Source of the DNA: Pantoea sp. WMus005
Lineage (GTDB): Bacteria; Pseudomonadota; Gammaproteobacteria; Enterobacterales; Enterobacteriaceae
Assembly (NCBI RefSeq): GCF_013415305.1
Contig: NZ_JACBXU010000007.1
Span: 1-64,000, forward strand
Reading direction: 5' to 3'
Length of the DNA: 64,000 bases
Part shown: positions 1 to 8,722 of the stretch, one piece after another
Position numbering within the stretch: position 1 is the first letter of the stretch
Layout of the letters: each line of letters begins with the position of its first letter
Translations under genes and position numbers: made by a program
The notes under the pieces: model-generated
What the model saw: only the letters and a program-made list of their open reading frames with translations
What the model was told of the DNA's origin: nothing
Database searches by the model: none

Positions 1-515
1 GGTGGGATACCAGGGTCTGCATTCCCTTATAGCTCTGTAAATCTGATATTCACTTAAGAAATCTCAGATGCATCAGGTATGCGGTGTGATTTGATGGCTG
101 TAATTAACCTTAATGAATACCCTGTAATCCCGGATATATAATTAATAAACCCATGCGTCCTCATCAGGCACATTTCATCAAATCCAGAATAAAAACATAT
201 TACTACTTTGCTATTAAGTGATTTATTTAATCATTAAATTTTTTATTTCTGTACCAAAGTGTCAAATGGCCATACTTCTCTCTACCCGGATATCTTTATT
301 TACTGAATGTTAAAAACAATGAAACTCATTAAATTTATTATTTTTACGGCAGTTTTAAATTTTTATGGAACCTGACATTATCACGCATGCCAGTATAAAA
401 ACCTAATTATGTACATTTTGCAGATTTAAGTTTGGCTACAACTGTTTTTTCGCTATTTTGTTCATCAGTTCTTATCAGGCATTTAATCATCCTTACTGAT
501 GTCGAGGTTCAATCC
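1..515. other. AT-rich intergenic region
   Basis: No open reading frame with recognisable similarity, RNA gene or strong hairpin is visible here. The stretch is AT-rich and probably contains the promoter of the small exported protein that starts at 516. Any gene to the left lies outside the window. Confidence 0.5.
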
Positions 516-797
516 ATGAAAAAAGCAATCTTATTACTCTCATTACTTGCACTAACAGGGTCGTCATTTGCTGCCACACAGGTTCAGCGTGCTGAATTGG
601 GTAATTATTCGATTAAAGATCGTATATCAATTTCGGGCGTTCGTGGTGGAAAATCTCATGCCGTTAATGCCATGAGTCATGCAGCAGATAAAAAAGGTGC
701 AGGATATTTCTTTATTACCTCGCTCAGCACAGGTGGTGACTCCAGCCAATGGCGTGGTACAGCGATTACGCTGGAAAAAAATGAGGTGTCAAAATAA
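516..797 (+). CDS. YdgH/BhsA/McbA-like (DUF1471) small exported protein
   Basis: A 93-residue protein with a clear Sec signal peptide (residues 1-19, ending SSFA) followed by one DUF1471 domain. The end of the domain shows the family pattern, with a GAGYFFITS strand followed by a short WRGTAITLEK strand. Members of this enterobacterial family are small periplasmic or outer-membrane-associated stress proteins (BhsA, McbA, YhcN); the exact role here is unknown. I chose the ATG at 516 rather than the upstream TTG at 432 because it begins the signal peptide directly. Its TAA shares one base with the ATG of the next gene (TAATG), so the two are probably co-transcribed and translationally coupled. 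Confidence 0.8.
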   Translation: MKKAILLLSLLALTGSSFAATQVQRAELGNYSIKDRISISGVRGGKSHAVNAMSHAADKKGAGYFFITSLSTGGDSSQWRGTAITLEKNEVSK

Positions 798-1267
798 TGA
801 AAAAAAGTTTACTCGCACTGTGCCTTTTTGGCCTTTTCACCGCACCCGTGATTACGTTAGCACAGCAACCGGTTACCTGTGTAAAAGTGTCTGAACAGGA
901 TGTCGCCAGCCTGTTTGAAACCTGGAATAATTCTCTGGCAACCGGTGACGCGACTAAAGTCTCTGAGTTATACGTCAGCGATGCCGTTTTGCTGCCAACA
1001 ATTTCAAATAAGGTGCGCCTGACCGACGAGGAACGTATTGATTACTTCAGAGACTTCCTGAAAAAAGGCCCAAGCGGTAAAATCGACTCTCGCACTATTC
1101 GCATAGGTTGTAATAAAGCGATTGATACCGGTGTTTATACGTTTACCTTTAAAGATAATTCGCACGTCACAGCACGTTATACTTTCACCTATGTCTGGGA
1201 TGGCAAAGGCTGGAAAATCTCTACTCACCACTCCTCAGCCATGCCAGAGCCTGTCAGCAAGCCATAA
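797..1267 (+). CDS. SnoaL/NTF2-like exported protein (SgcJ/EcaC type)
   Basis: A 156-residue protein with a signal peptide (residues 1-22, ending TLAQ) and one NTF2-like fold domain. Supporting motifs are the opening helix VASLFETWNNSLATGDATKV, then LYVSDAVLLPT, and the closing strands YTFTYVWDGKGWKISTHHSS, which match the DUF4440/CaMKII-association-like SgcJ/EcaC group. Proteins of this group are often named oxidoreductases, but the catalytic activity is unproven and the fold may only bind a small ligand. The gene overlaps the preceding DUF1471 gene by one base and is followed by a strong hairpin at 1290, so the pair looks like a closed bicistronic unit. Confidence 0.75.
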   Translation: MKKSLLALCLFGLFTAPVITLAQQPVTCVKVSEQDVASLFETWNNSLATGDATKVSELYVSDAVLLPTISNKVRLTDEERIDYFRDFLKKGPSGKIDSRTIRIGCNKAIDTGVYTFTFKDNSHVTARYTFTYVWDGKGWKISTHHSSAMPEPVSKP

Positions 1268-1289
1268 CAGTATTATTCATGCAGAGTGA

Positions 1290-1321
1290 AAGCCAGCGTC
1301 ATGCTAAGACGCTGGCTTTGT
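1290..1321 (+). terminator. Rho-independent-like terminator
   Basis: A perfect 10-bp inverted repeat (AGCCAGCGTC / GACGCTGGCT, arms 1291-1300 and 1308-1317) with a 7-base loop, preceded by AA and followed by TT. It lies 23 bases after the stop of the NTF2-like gene. The U-tract is short, so termination may be moderate. Confidence 0.6.
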
Positions 1322-1562
1322 TACATTCCATATTTAGTGACTCAATTAATATCAACGCTGGATTACATCTGCTGCATTTCGAAATGCATTTATCTCACGA
1401 GCATATGTATATCATTGAGTCTCGTCATTCGGGAAACAGACAAGGTATGGCATCCATTTTTTTATTAGCTAAGCTTCGAACATTGTCTTACTAAACGTTT
1501 CTACAGTTGCTGGTCATAGTGCGCTGACAATAACCAGAGCAGGCGATGTTTATTAACAGATG

Positions 1563-1939
1563 CATGATGCCGTTGACGATCAGGAACTGGTTAAGCTGGC
1601 CCACGAACGAAGTAACCAGTCTCTGCCTGATGTGGATCTGGATGCGCTTTTGTAACTTATACCGTCAAATTCAGAGAAGAGGCCTTTAAAGAGTGGCAGA
1701 CGCTGCAAAAATCTCTCCAGCAGCAGTCTGCCTGAAAGATGAAGTAATGTTGTGACATTCCCCATATTCCTTCTGCCAGACTTCGTGATATTAATGATTA
1801 CCATAAAATCACACTCAGAGTGTCCATGTTTTGCCTGGTTTATCATGTGATAGACGGTCAGCTGCTGATTGCCGTTGTGGCTGTCGGTAAACGCGAGCGC
1901 AGCGATGTTTATCATCTTGCCAGCGAGAGGGTGCTGTAG
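1563..1939 (+). pseudogene. Decayed RelBE/StbDE-type toxin-antitoxin remnant
   Basis: The frame 1563-1655 encodes the end of an antitoxin-like protein (…HERSNQSLPDVDLDALL, stop TAA at 1653). The frame starting at 1652 reads as a nearly full-length RelE/StbE toxin: TYTVKFREEAFKEWQTLQKS, then RLRDINDYHKITLR, LVYHVIDGQLL and VVAVGKRERSDVYHLASERV, ending at TAG 1937-1939. These are the RelE family blocks in the correct order. The toxin is dead as written: the start codon position is GTA instead of ATG/GTG, and two in-frame stops (TGA, TAA) follow the LQQQSA segment. The overlap of the antitoxin end with the toxin start is typical of this family. Antitoxin identity (StbD/Phd-like) is less certain than that of the toxin. 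Confidence 0.65.
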
Positions 1940-2437
1940 TGAGTAAAGACACGGCGGTATGAACAAACATGGTAGAGAAGACCATCAAACGCCTACAGGA
2001 TCTATCTCTATTTTTTGTCTTTATTTAGATAAAAATAAGGATTTTTTATCTTAAGGTTGCTTAATCTTATCTTTAGAGTTAAATAATGATAATTATATAA
2101 GATTAAAATTCTCAGTAAGTACCAAGTCAGTAGATGAGTACTAGGCCTCTCTCTTCTTAAAGCTTATTAAATTATGTAAGTGTCTTAGCCTAAGCGCTAT
2201 CGTAAACAGGGGAAGGGTACGCAGAGGTGGTTGATAAAGTGTTTGAACTAGCTATAGGAATAAAAAACAGCGAAGGCTTGGTCTGCCACATACTTTTGAA
2301 ACTCAAATCCTGATCACAATAAAAAAATTAGAAAAAAAATTAATTTCATTAATGAAATGTGCTATAAATATTAATCATGAATCCCCCCCCCACTTCTCCT
2401 TGTAAAATCAACCAGTTAAAATTATTTAGCTAAAAAT
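1940..2437. other. AT-rich upstream region of the phosphorelay operon
   Basis: No gene is recognised between the toxin remnant and the large kinase-like gene. Base composition becomes strongly AT-rich, marking entry into transferred DNA. The distal end contains a 16-bp palindrome, a TATAAA box and a run of nine C, which are listed separately. Confidence 0.5.
2343..2367 (+). promoter_or_regulatory. Palindromic operator-like site with -10 box
   Basis: ATTTCATTAATGAAAT (2343-2358) is a perfect 16-bp palindrome. It is followed within four bases by TATAAA (2362-2367), a plausible -10 element, about 70 bases before the kinase-like start. The position suits repression or activation of the operon. 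No cognate regulator is visible in the window and the assignment is by position only. Confidence 0.4.
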
Positions 2438-5400
2438 ATGGGAAACAAAATGATTGGAAATAGAATTAGAGACCGAGCAAAAAAAACTCATGAAGTAGTT
2501 GCAAGCGTATTAAATCCTATAAATTTCAAAGTCTCGAAAAAAGAGGCAAAAGTAAAAGCGTTCAGTGATTTTGTATATAATGCACCAAAAATAAATTTCG
2601 ACAAATCAATCGATATAATTTTAAAAGATAATGATATTTTTGAAACACTAAATCAATCAAAATGTGAAACCAATATAATTCTTAGCAAACAAATATTTTC
2701 AACAAGAAGCATATCTAAAGAAAGATTATTAACTCTTTTCAATGCAATTTTTCATAGAGAACGCGATAAATTAAAATGCTATCTGGAAAGAAAGGAAATA
2801 ATCGAAGAACTATTCCTTAAAGGAATTTATACTCAAGTTGAGAGTATGCTGGATGAAATAGTGCAAACCGCTGGGAACTCATTGTGGGAAGTTAATTTGA
2901 GAGTTGCCGTGTTAACAGCAAGGAAAGATTACAAACAAATCGATGAACAATTAGAGCAAGCAAAAATAAATAATGCGTCAGAATTATTTCTAGAAATTCA
3001 TAGAGTCACAGCATGGAAATCGCATAGTGTCGACCCCAATTTAGTTATTGAAACTATGGTAAGGCGCCCTAACAAAGAATATATTGAAGGCGGTGCACTC
3101 GATTTAGCAGCGTTCCACTGCATCACTTCCCTACAATGCTCTATTTATGACGATGTCGATCTACAATTATCACTAGGTTGGTTGCAAACACTCCCTCTTA
3201 TAGATCTCTATGAGAGCCTAAAGAAAATCGCCGTACACGGAATATGCAAAAAAAACCTCGATCCAAAAGTATCACTTGGACTACTTGAGATATTTATAAC
3301 GGTCAGAAACTCATATAAATGTGACAATTTAGATTTAATCATTAATTCTTTGAAGCAAGGAACTCCTCTTGAGAAAAAATCAATAACTGACAATGACATT
3401 GAAGATTATACAAAAGGAAACTATAACACGTTACTAGATCGCTTTGAGGCAGATTTTGCAAGTTGCAAAAATTTGGTAACTAAGGTGAATATGATTGCAA
3501 AGGCTTATGTATACACTAATAGGAAACCGACTTCCTTACCTGCATTACTAGCTAGTGTAATTGATAATCTAATATCGATTTATTCCTTAAAAAACACTAA
3601 TCAAAACATCTTACAACAAATAAACCTGGCATTAACTTACTCATCCCTTGAGTTATCTGATCATTTGATAATAAGTATTATAAAATCGGCACCCTTCTAT
3701 TTCAGCAATGAAAAATCTAAAGATATAACTTATCGATCAAATTACTTAAGTTTTTCCCTAACACCTCTTTCTCATAGCTTACATACCCCTCCCTCAATAT
3801 TCGTATATGAGAAAAACTACACTCTACCCGAGCATAGGGAAGTTAAGAACAAAGCCATAAAATACCTCCTGAACAATTATGAAGAAAGCTGGGACTTAAT
3901 CGAGAAATATGGGGCATTGACACCAATAAAAAAGGATGTAATTGAGCTAAAAGTAGAATATTTCATTTCAAATGAAGATCTGGATGGTTTAACCGACTTT
4001 GCATCAAATGAATTAATATTAAACTCAAACGCAAATATTTGCCTACCCTTGTCTGAAATATCTAAGTTTATAGAACAAGAAAGCCTTTACTCTTTAAATG
4101 CGGTCATATGTAGCTACTACTTTAATAAATTCTCTATGAATGATGAAACTGAAATACTCAATGAAGTTTTCGAGGAATATATAGTCTCTCAAGGGGTGAA
4201 AAGGCCTAGTGAATTAGTAACAAGCAACTTAAACATTAAGGAATTATTCTTTTTAAAAGAGATAGCGAAAATTGACGTTATGGATTACTTAGGATGCTTT
4301 GAAGATGATAAAGATCTCAAGATAGAAAGAATAAATATTTTAAATAAACTTGTATCCTCAGAATACTTAAAACAGAATTCAATTGACAGTGAGTGCAAGT
4401 ATATAGTTGATGATATACTTATTGAGAGCGAAGCAGCTAAATTTAATAATGCAAAAATATTTGTTGACACTAAATTTATTTTAGAAAAAACAAAATTTGA
4501 TTTAGACTCTCTCCTTGCTAAATATTTTATCGATCAAGAAACAGATGATTCCAGTAAAGAAATGCAATATGAAATCGAGTCGATGACCATTTTAAAGGGT
4601 GATAAAAATATATTGGTCACTAGATTTTTCAATACTTTGTTACTTGAGTTCATAAATAACATTGAAGTTGGCTTGGATATTAATCTTAGCTCTGAAATTA
4701 GACATGGGTTCTTTGGTAACTTGATCTGCTCCGGACCTCAAAATAGAAATTTGTTAACTGAACTTGATGAGCATGGTAATTATAAATCCAATGAATATTG
4801 GATGAGCTACTACAGTATAATAAGCTCAGGAATCATGGAAAAAATAGACAGTCTTTTGATGGATTTTAGTAAGGAGTTCAACAATCTAATCGACTCAGCT
4901 GAACATTGGATGAAAACAGCATTAAATAAAGACGATGATGATGATGATAGAATTTTCATTATAGACATTTCTTTAGATGATTTCAATCAAGTTAAATACC
5001 TAATCGAGTCTTATCATTCAACAGATGAAGTAGCAAGTTATGTATTCAAAATATTCAACGATAAGCTTGAAGTATGCTTATCGGAAATGAAGAGTAAATT
5101 AAATATTGAGTTCGTTACTAAAATGGATGATATGTTTTCCCTATTAATTGAAAACATAAATATATCAAAGGGAGGGACATCCATGAGCCATTTGATTGAA
5201 GAATTACAAATGGCCAATACTGAAGTAAAAGAATGCATCAGAACTGTATGCGAATGGTTTTCTTTCAAGAAGTCTACTCATTTCGAGTCAATTGAAGTCA
5301 AAAAGCTGATTATGCTTGCTGACCGATGCTTCAAGCAAATCAATAATTGCGATATTCGTATTAATGTATCTTCAGAAATCACTCAGATGATTGAAGGAAA

Positions 5401-5752
5401 GCATCTTTATGCTCTAGTATTCACGATGATAAACTGCTTTAACAATAGCTTCAAATATATGGATGGTTCAAAGACAATTTGGGTGAGTATTACAGGCAAC
5501 ACTAAAGGTAGCTACTCTATTGAAATATCAAATATAATGAACGTCATTTCCAAACACCAGTTAGATGGTGGTAAATTTGATGAAATTCTAAGTACATTAG
5601 CAGAGATGAGCAAAAACGAACTACTGACAAACGAGGGTGGTTCTGGGCTTTATAAATCACTTCATTCACTTAAGCTAGCTTCAAGCAAATTTAGCCTAAC
5701 ACCAAAAATTGATGGGAATAATTTTTTAGTGGAAATAAATTATGCCAATTGA
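2438..5752 (+). CDS. Large kinase-like sensor, DtcA-like (Detocs-type defence)
   Basis: A 1104-residue protein with no signal peptide or membrane segment. Residues 1 to about 800 are helix-rich with TPR/HEAT-like character and no domain I can name. The last 200 residues form a GHKL ATPase: an N-box at about residues 996-1006 (NNSFKYM), a weak G1 region (IEISNIMN in place of DxGxG) and a clear G2 loop, GGSGL, at about 1068. A helical segment before it carries His918 (MSHLIEEL), a possible but non-canonical phospho-acceptor. A run of six Asp sits at about residues 831-836. The gene overlaps the downstream receiver gene by 11 bases. Size, domain order and neighbours match the sensor kinase of the Detocs anti-phage system. 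The ATG at 2450 has a slightly better ribosome site than the one at 2438. Composition is much more AT-rich than the flanking core genes, suggesting transfer. Confidence 0.7.
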   Translation: MGNKMIGNRIRDRAKKTHEVVASVLNPINFKVSKKEAKVKAFSDFVYNAPKINFDKSIDIILKDNDIFETLNQSKCETNIILSKQIFSTRSISKERLLTLFNAIFHRERDKLKCYLERKEIIEELFLKGIYTQVESMLDEIVQTAGNSLWEVNLRVAVLTARKDYKQIDEQLEQAKINNASELFLEIHRVTAWKSHSVDPNLVIETMVRRPNKEYIEGGALDLAAFHCITSLQCSIYDDVDLQLSLGWLQTLPLIDLYESLKKIAVHGICKKNLDPKVSLGLLEIFITVRNSYKCDNLDLIINSLKQGTPLEKKSITDNDIEDYTKGNYNTLLDRFEADFASCKNLVTKVNMIAKAYVYTNRKPTSLPALLASVIDNLISIYSLKNTNQNILQQINLALTYSSLELSDHLIISIIKSAPFYFSNEKSKDITYRSNYLSFSLTPLSHSLHTPPSIFVYEKNYTLPEHREVKNKAIKYLLNNYEESWDLIEKYGALTPIKKDVIELKVEYFISNEDLDGLTDFASNELILNSNANICLPLSEISKFIEQESLYSLNAVICSYYFNKFSMNDETEILNEVFEEYIVSQGVKRPSELVTSNLNIKELFFLKEIAKIDVMDYLGCFEDDKDLKIERINILNKLVSSEYLKQNSIDSECKYIVDDILIESEAAKFNNAKIFVDTKFILEKTKFDLDSLLAKYFIDQETDDSSKEMQYEIESMTILKGDKNILVTRFFNTLLLEFINNIEVGLDINLSSEIRHGFFGNLICSGPQNRNLLTELDEHGNYKSNEYWMSYYSIISSGIMEKIDSLLMDFSKEFNNLIDSAEHWMKTALNKDDDDDDRIFIIDISLDDFNQVKYLIESYHSTDEVASYVFKIFNDKLEVCLSEMKSKLNIEFVTKMDDMFSLLIENINISKGGTSMSHLIEELQMANTEVKECIRTVCEWFSFKKSTHFESIEVKKLIMLADRCFKQINNCDIRINVSSEITQMIEGKHLYALVFTMINCFNNSFKYMDGSKTIWVSITGNTKGSYSIEISNIMNVISKHQLDGGKFDEILSTLAEMSKNELLTNEGGSGLYKSLHSLKLASSKFSLTPKIDGNNFLVEINYAN

Positions 5753-6200
5753 AATTCTAGTAGTTGAAGATAATGAGTTCAAAAGGAAGCGTATCGTCGA
5801 GGTTCTTAGCAATGAATTTGAAAGCGCTAAAATATCGGAATGTTATTCTTTTACCTCAGCATGGCAACTAATTCCGGAAAGAAAATATGATTTGATTGTT
5901 CTTGATATGAGTTTGCCGACTTTTGACAAAAAGGAATCAGATTCCAGTGGTAATTTTAGAGTTTTTGGTGGTAAAGAATTAGCAAGAAAGCTTACCAAAC
6001 GAAAAATAACATCTCAATTTATATTCATCAGTCAATATAAGAATTTTAGTGATGATGTTAACTCTTATACATTCGAATCTCTTAAAAATGAATTAATTGA
6101 AAAGTATAAATCAAAATGTTTGGGATTTCTATATTATAGCAATACCAAAAGTGAATGGCGAGATGAGTTAATATTAATTGTAAAAGGGATTTCAAAATGA
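5742..6200 (+). CDS. Stand-alone response-regulator receiver, DtcB-like
   Basis: A 152-residue single-domain receiver. The N-terminus ILVVEDNEFKR carries the acidic pair (Glu9/Asp10), LIVLDMSLP places the phospho-acceptor at Asp55, and FIFISQYK supplies the conserved Ser of the beta-4 strand. There is no DNA-binding or enzymatic output domain. In Detocs, a receiver-only protein of this kind is described as a phosphate sink that buffers accidental phosphorylation of the effector. That role is inferred here from architecture. It overlaps the kinase gene by 11 bases and the next gene by 4, so all three are translationally coupled. Confidence 0.75.
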   Translation: MPIEILVVEDNEFKRKRIVEVLSNEFESAKISECYSFTSAWQLIPERKYDLIVLDMSLPTFDKKESDSSGNFRVFGGKELARKLTKRKITSQFIFISQYKNFSDDVNSYTFESLKNELIEKYKSKCLGFLYYSNTKSEWRDELILIVKGISK

Positions 6201-7366
6201 AATTACTGTTAGTTGATGATAATGAGAAGAGATCCTTAGAGATTACTAGACTCTTAAATGAAGTAGTTGGTTTAACTGATGCAGAGATATTTGCAGTAGA
6301 CAATACCCAAAAAGCCAAAGATTTACTAAGGTTACATCACTTTGATTTTCTAATTCTCGATGTGGTTCTTCCCAAAAGGGATGAAACACCTCATGCCCGT
6401 TTTGGTTTGAGCCTTTTAAACGATATTAAGAAAAGACCAACTCTTAGTAAACCTTCTAAAATAGTTGGTATTACTGCACATTTCGAGGACATTGAGTTCT
6501 TCCGACATAGTTTCGAGCAACACTGTGAAGTGGTAATTGAAGCTTCAAGTCGAAACGTATACTGGAAGAAAAGAATAGTTGATGCTATAAAGTTTGAGTT
6601 TTCCAAAAATATTTCTAAAAGCACTTCTGATAAAAGCGTAACATGTATCACTGTTCATGGAATAAGGACTCGAGGTACATGGCAAGAAGATCTAAACAAA
6701 ATAATCAATACTGCATCTAATTCCGTAAGCTTCGAGAGTTATAAGTATGGATATTTTGCAATTATTTCCTTTATGATACCATTTTTAAGAAACCTAAGAG
6801 TAAAGTATTTTTTTGAAGAATTAAAAAGTTTGAACCTAGAGGGCCGAGATGTCTATATATTCTCTCATAGCTTTGGAACATACATAGTCGTAAAAGCACT
6901 TGAAAAAATAATTAAAAATAAAATTAAATTCAATTTAAAACTCCTTGTGCTTTCTGGAAGTGTGCTGCCTTCTAACTATTCATTTAAAAAAATACTAGAT
7001 AATTTTGAATCAACTGTAGTTAACGATTGTGGGTGTAATGATCGAATATTACTACTTTCCGAAGCTTTGGTGCCTAATACAGGGATGGCAGGACGAGTAG
7101 GATTTCATGGCCTAAACAATGATCGTTTCGTTAATAGATTTTTCAAAGGGGGACACAGCCACTATTTTGACAAGAGTAATTCCTTCATGGAAAAACACTG
7201 GCTGCCGTTATTCTCAACTCCTTCGAGCCTTAATGCAATAGACGAACGAACCGATAGAGTTTTAGTCTCAGGAATAGGCGAAAAATTAATTTCTTTACTG
7301 GGGAAAACTAAAGAAGTCATTTATCTTACATTAATATTCTTATTGATTTTTAAATGTTTCATCTAA
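6197..7366 (+). CDS. Receiver domain fused to alpha/beta hydrolase, DtcC-like effector
   Basis: A 389-residue protein. Residues 1 to about 135 form a receiver domain (acidic pair Asp7/Asp8, phospho-acceptor Asp55 in FLILDVVLP, Thr in VGITAHFED). From about residue 148 comes an alpha/beta-hydrolase: the oxyanion strand CITVHGIRTRGTW, the nucleophile elbow SHSFGTYIV with Ser at about 226, and a late His in GGHSHYFD at about 321-323. The C-terminus (about 375-389, VIYLTLIFLLIFKCFI) is hydrophobic and could anchor the protein to the membrane. The best-known Detocs effector is a receiver fused to a nucleoside phosphorylase that destroys ATP; here a hydrolase takes that place. The activity (lipase, esterase or peptidase) cannot be told from the sequence. 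Confidence 0.75.
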   Translation: MKLLLVDDNEKRSLEITRLLNEVVGLTDAEIFAVDNTQKAKDLLRLHHFDFLILDVVLPKRDETPHARFGLSLLNDIKKRPTLSKPSKIVGITAHFEDIEFFRHSFEQHCEVVIEASSRNVYWKKRIVDAIKFEFSKNISKSTSDKSVTCITVHGIRTRGTWQEDLNKIINTASNSVSFESYKYGYFAIISFMIPFLRNLRVKYFFEELKSLNLEGRDVYIFSHSFGTYIVVKALEKIIKNKIKFNLKLLVLSGSVLPSNYSFKKILDNFESTVVNDCGCNDRILLLSEALVPNTGMAGRVGFHGLNNDRFVNRFFKGGHSHYFDKSNSFMEKHWLPLFSTPSSLNAIDERTDRVLVSGIGEKLISLLGKTKEVIYLTLIFLLIFKCFI

Positions 7367-7369
7367 CAC

Positions 7370-7668
7370 GTGGACAGAATCAATATCAGAGCTCTTGATG
7401 ATCTCATTGCCATTTATTTTGGTCAGGACTATGACCTCTTTGACGACACTGAAGTGATCGAGCCTAAAATAGATGCCTTCTTCACTGCATCACACAAGGC
7501 TTGCAACAAGCGGTCATCGATAACATGGACTTGTTCCTGAGGGAGTGTGACGACCTGGAGGCAGATTTTAGAGCACATTACCGTGACACGTTCGTGCCTT
7601 AAAACTGGAGAACAACGCCGGCTAAATTTCTGGATTTAGTTAAAGCCCGAATTCGCGAACATCTGTAG
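7370..7668 (+). pseudogene. Broken CdiI-like immunity gene
   Basis: The frame opened by GTG at 7370 reads INIRALDDLIAIYFGQDYDL and continues through DDTEVIEPKIDAFFTASHK. The same protein then resumes in another frame as LQQAVIDNMDLFLRECDDLE, reaches a TAA after RDTFVP, and would continue to FLDLVKARIREHL ending at TAG 7666-7668. The YFxQDYDL block near the N-terminus and overall length of about 100 residues fit the CdiI_2 family of contact-dependent-inhibition immunity proteins. One frameshift and one stop inactivate it. It follows the hydrolase stop by only three bases and looks like an older resident interrupted by the island. Confidence 0.5.
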
Positions 7669-7995
7669 GCTTCCGGACTTTTGATTTGAATGTTTAAAAG
7701 CATTTTCGATGTTACAGAAAGCAAATGAAACAGCTAAGCATCTTGATGGGCACATCTAAAAAAATGCCTTCCGTATGGGGGCATATCAGAGGACGATGGT
7801 CATTTTTGGCACCCATTGATGCTAGGGATTTGGCATCTTCCTGTTGATGAGCATTAGATGAAACTGCAGATAAGGTAAAGCAGGTCTAAGCTGCAATCAG
7901 ACATGATATTGGCCAGATTTATGCCTGAGTCCTCCTGACTGTATCGTTCATTGCGGGCGCGCCTCTGAGTCAGGCGGGTTGTATACTTGGGCCCG
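7669..7995. other. Intergenic region, probable gene debris
   Basis: No intact coding sequence is convincing in either strand. The stretch separates a broken immunity gene from the end of a small acidic protein gene on the minus strand and probably consists of decayed sequence. Confidence 0.4.
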
Positions 7996-8325
7996 TTATT
8001 CGAAGATGTTGCTGCCTTGGTTCGCCTCATCTCTGTGATTCCAAAGATCGTCCAATGCGTCCTGCATGCTCTCAAACGGGCCTGCAATACGCGATTCCTC
8101 AGAATCAGTGACATCCAGCTCCGTGTGGATTTCATCGTCAATGATGATAATTCTGCCGATGCTGATGGGACCGTGTGTCAGTTCGCCAGTGTTTTCGTCG
8201 ATGTTGAAGTAGCCGTCAACATACTCGACTACCTCTTCAAACACTTCTTCGCCGCTATCCAGTCGGTTCTGATATTCCGCGTAATCTTCGTATTCGCTCT
8301 CGTGTTCTTCATCTTTGTTGCTCAT
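7996..8325 (-). CDS. Small highly acidic hypothetical protein
   Basis: A 109-residue cytoplasmic protein with no signal peptide. The start ATG (8323-8325) is preceded on the minus strand by AGAGGG at good spacing. The first 35 residues are extremely rich in Asp/Glu (DEEHESEYEDYAEY). The rest predicts mixed strands and helices with more acidic residues (IIIIDDEIHTELDVTDSEES). I do not recognise the family. Strong acidity and position next to a broken CdiI-like gene would suit an orphan immunity protein that mimics nucleic acid, but this is conjecture. Confidence 0.6.
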   Translation of the reverse strand: MSNKDEEHESEYEDYAEYQNRLDSGEEVFEEVVEYVDGYFNIDENTGELTHGPISIGRIIIIDDEIHTELDVTDSEESRIAGPFESMQDALDDLWNHRDEANQGSNIFE

Positions 8326-8722
8326 GAGAATCCCTCTGAATAGGCCAGTTACATAGATAGCAATAAATCGGTAATTGCACATCATCCTTTAAGAAATTCT
8401 TTTTCTAGCTTTCCATTGATGCTTATTAGAACTAAAGCCACATATGAAGTTGTTAACAGTGATGGGCAATTGAAACATGCTGGCAGACAAGACCGTAGAG
8501 AACAGGTGATAACAATAAACAGCCACTGGAACGCATTCAGGTACATTATTTAACATAATAAGTATTTTGCGCACAATGAACACTCCCAGCATAGCTTCAC
8601 TTTCCGTAGTTCAGTTTTAACTACCAAAGCCCCAATCTTGAGCAATCCTCTGCAGTATTCTACTTTCAGTCAGCGACCTTAACGCTTCACCAGTCACATT
8701 CATTAAACTAACCGGAGGCACG
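8326..8722. other. Intergenic region before the HAD gene
   Basis: Contains a 67-codon minus-strand frame (8389-8592) with no family resemblance and no good ribosome site, which I do not call. The last 20 bases carry a good Shine-Dalgarno sequence (GGAGG) for the HAD gene at 8723. Confidence 0.4.

Noticed and set aside
1580..1966. Minus-strand 128-codon frame
   Set aside because: It lies antisense to a RelE-type toxin remnant that is recognisable on the plus strand, and its own translation has no domain features.
4929..4950. GAT repeat encoding six Asp in the kinase-like gene
   Set aside because: Short and in frame; length changes would not break the gene and there is no sign it is functional.
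8389..8592. Minus-strand 67-codon frame, considered as a small Hok-like toxin
   Set aside because: No match to Hok, Ldr, TisB or GhoT patterns, no clear ribosome site and no antisense RNA signal.
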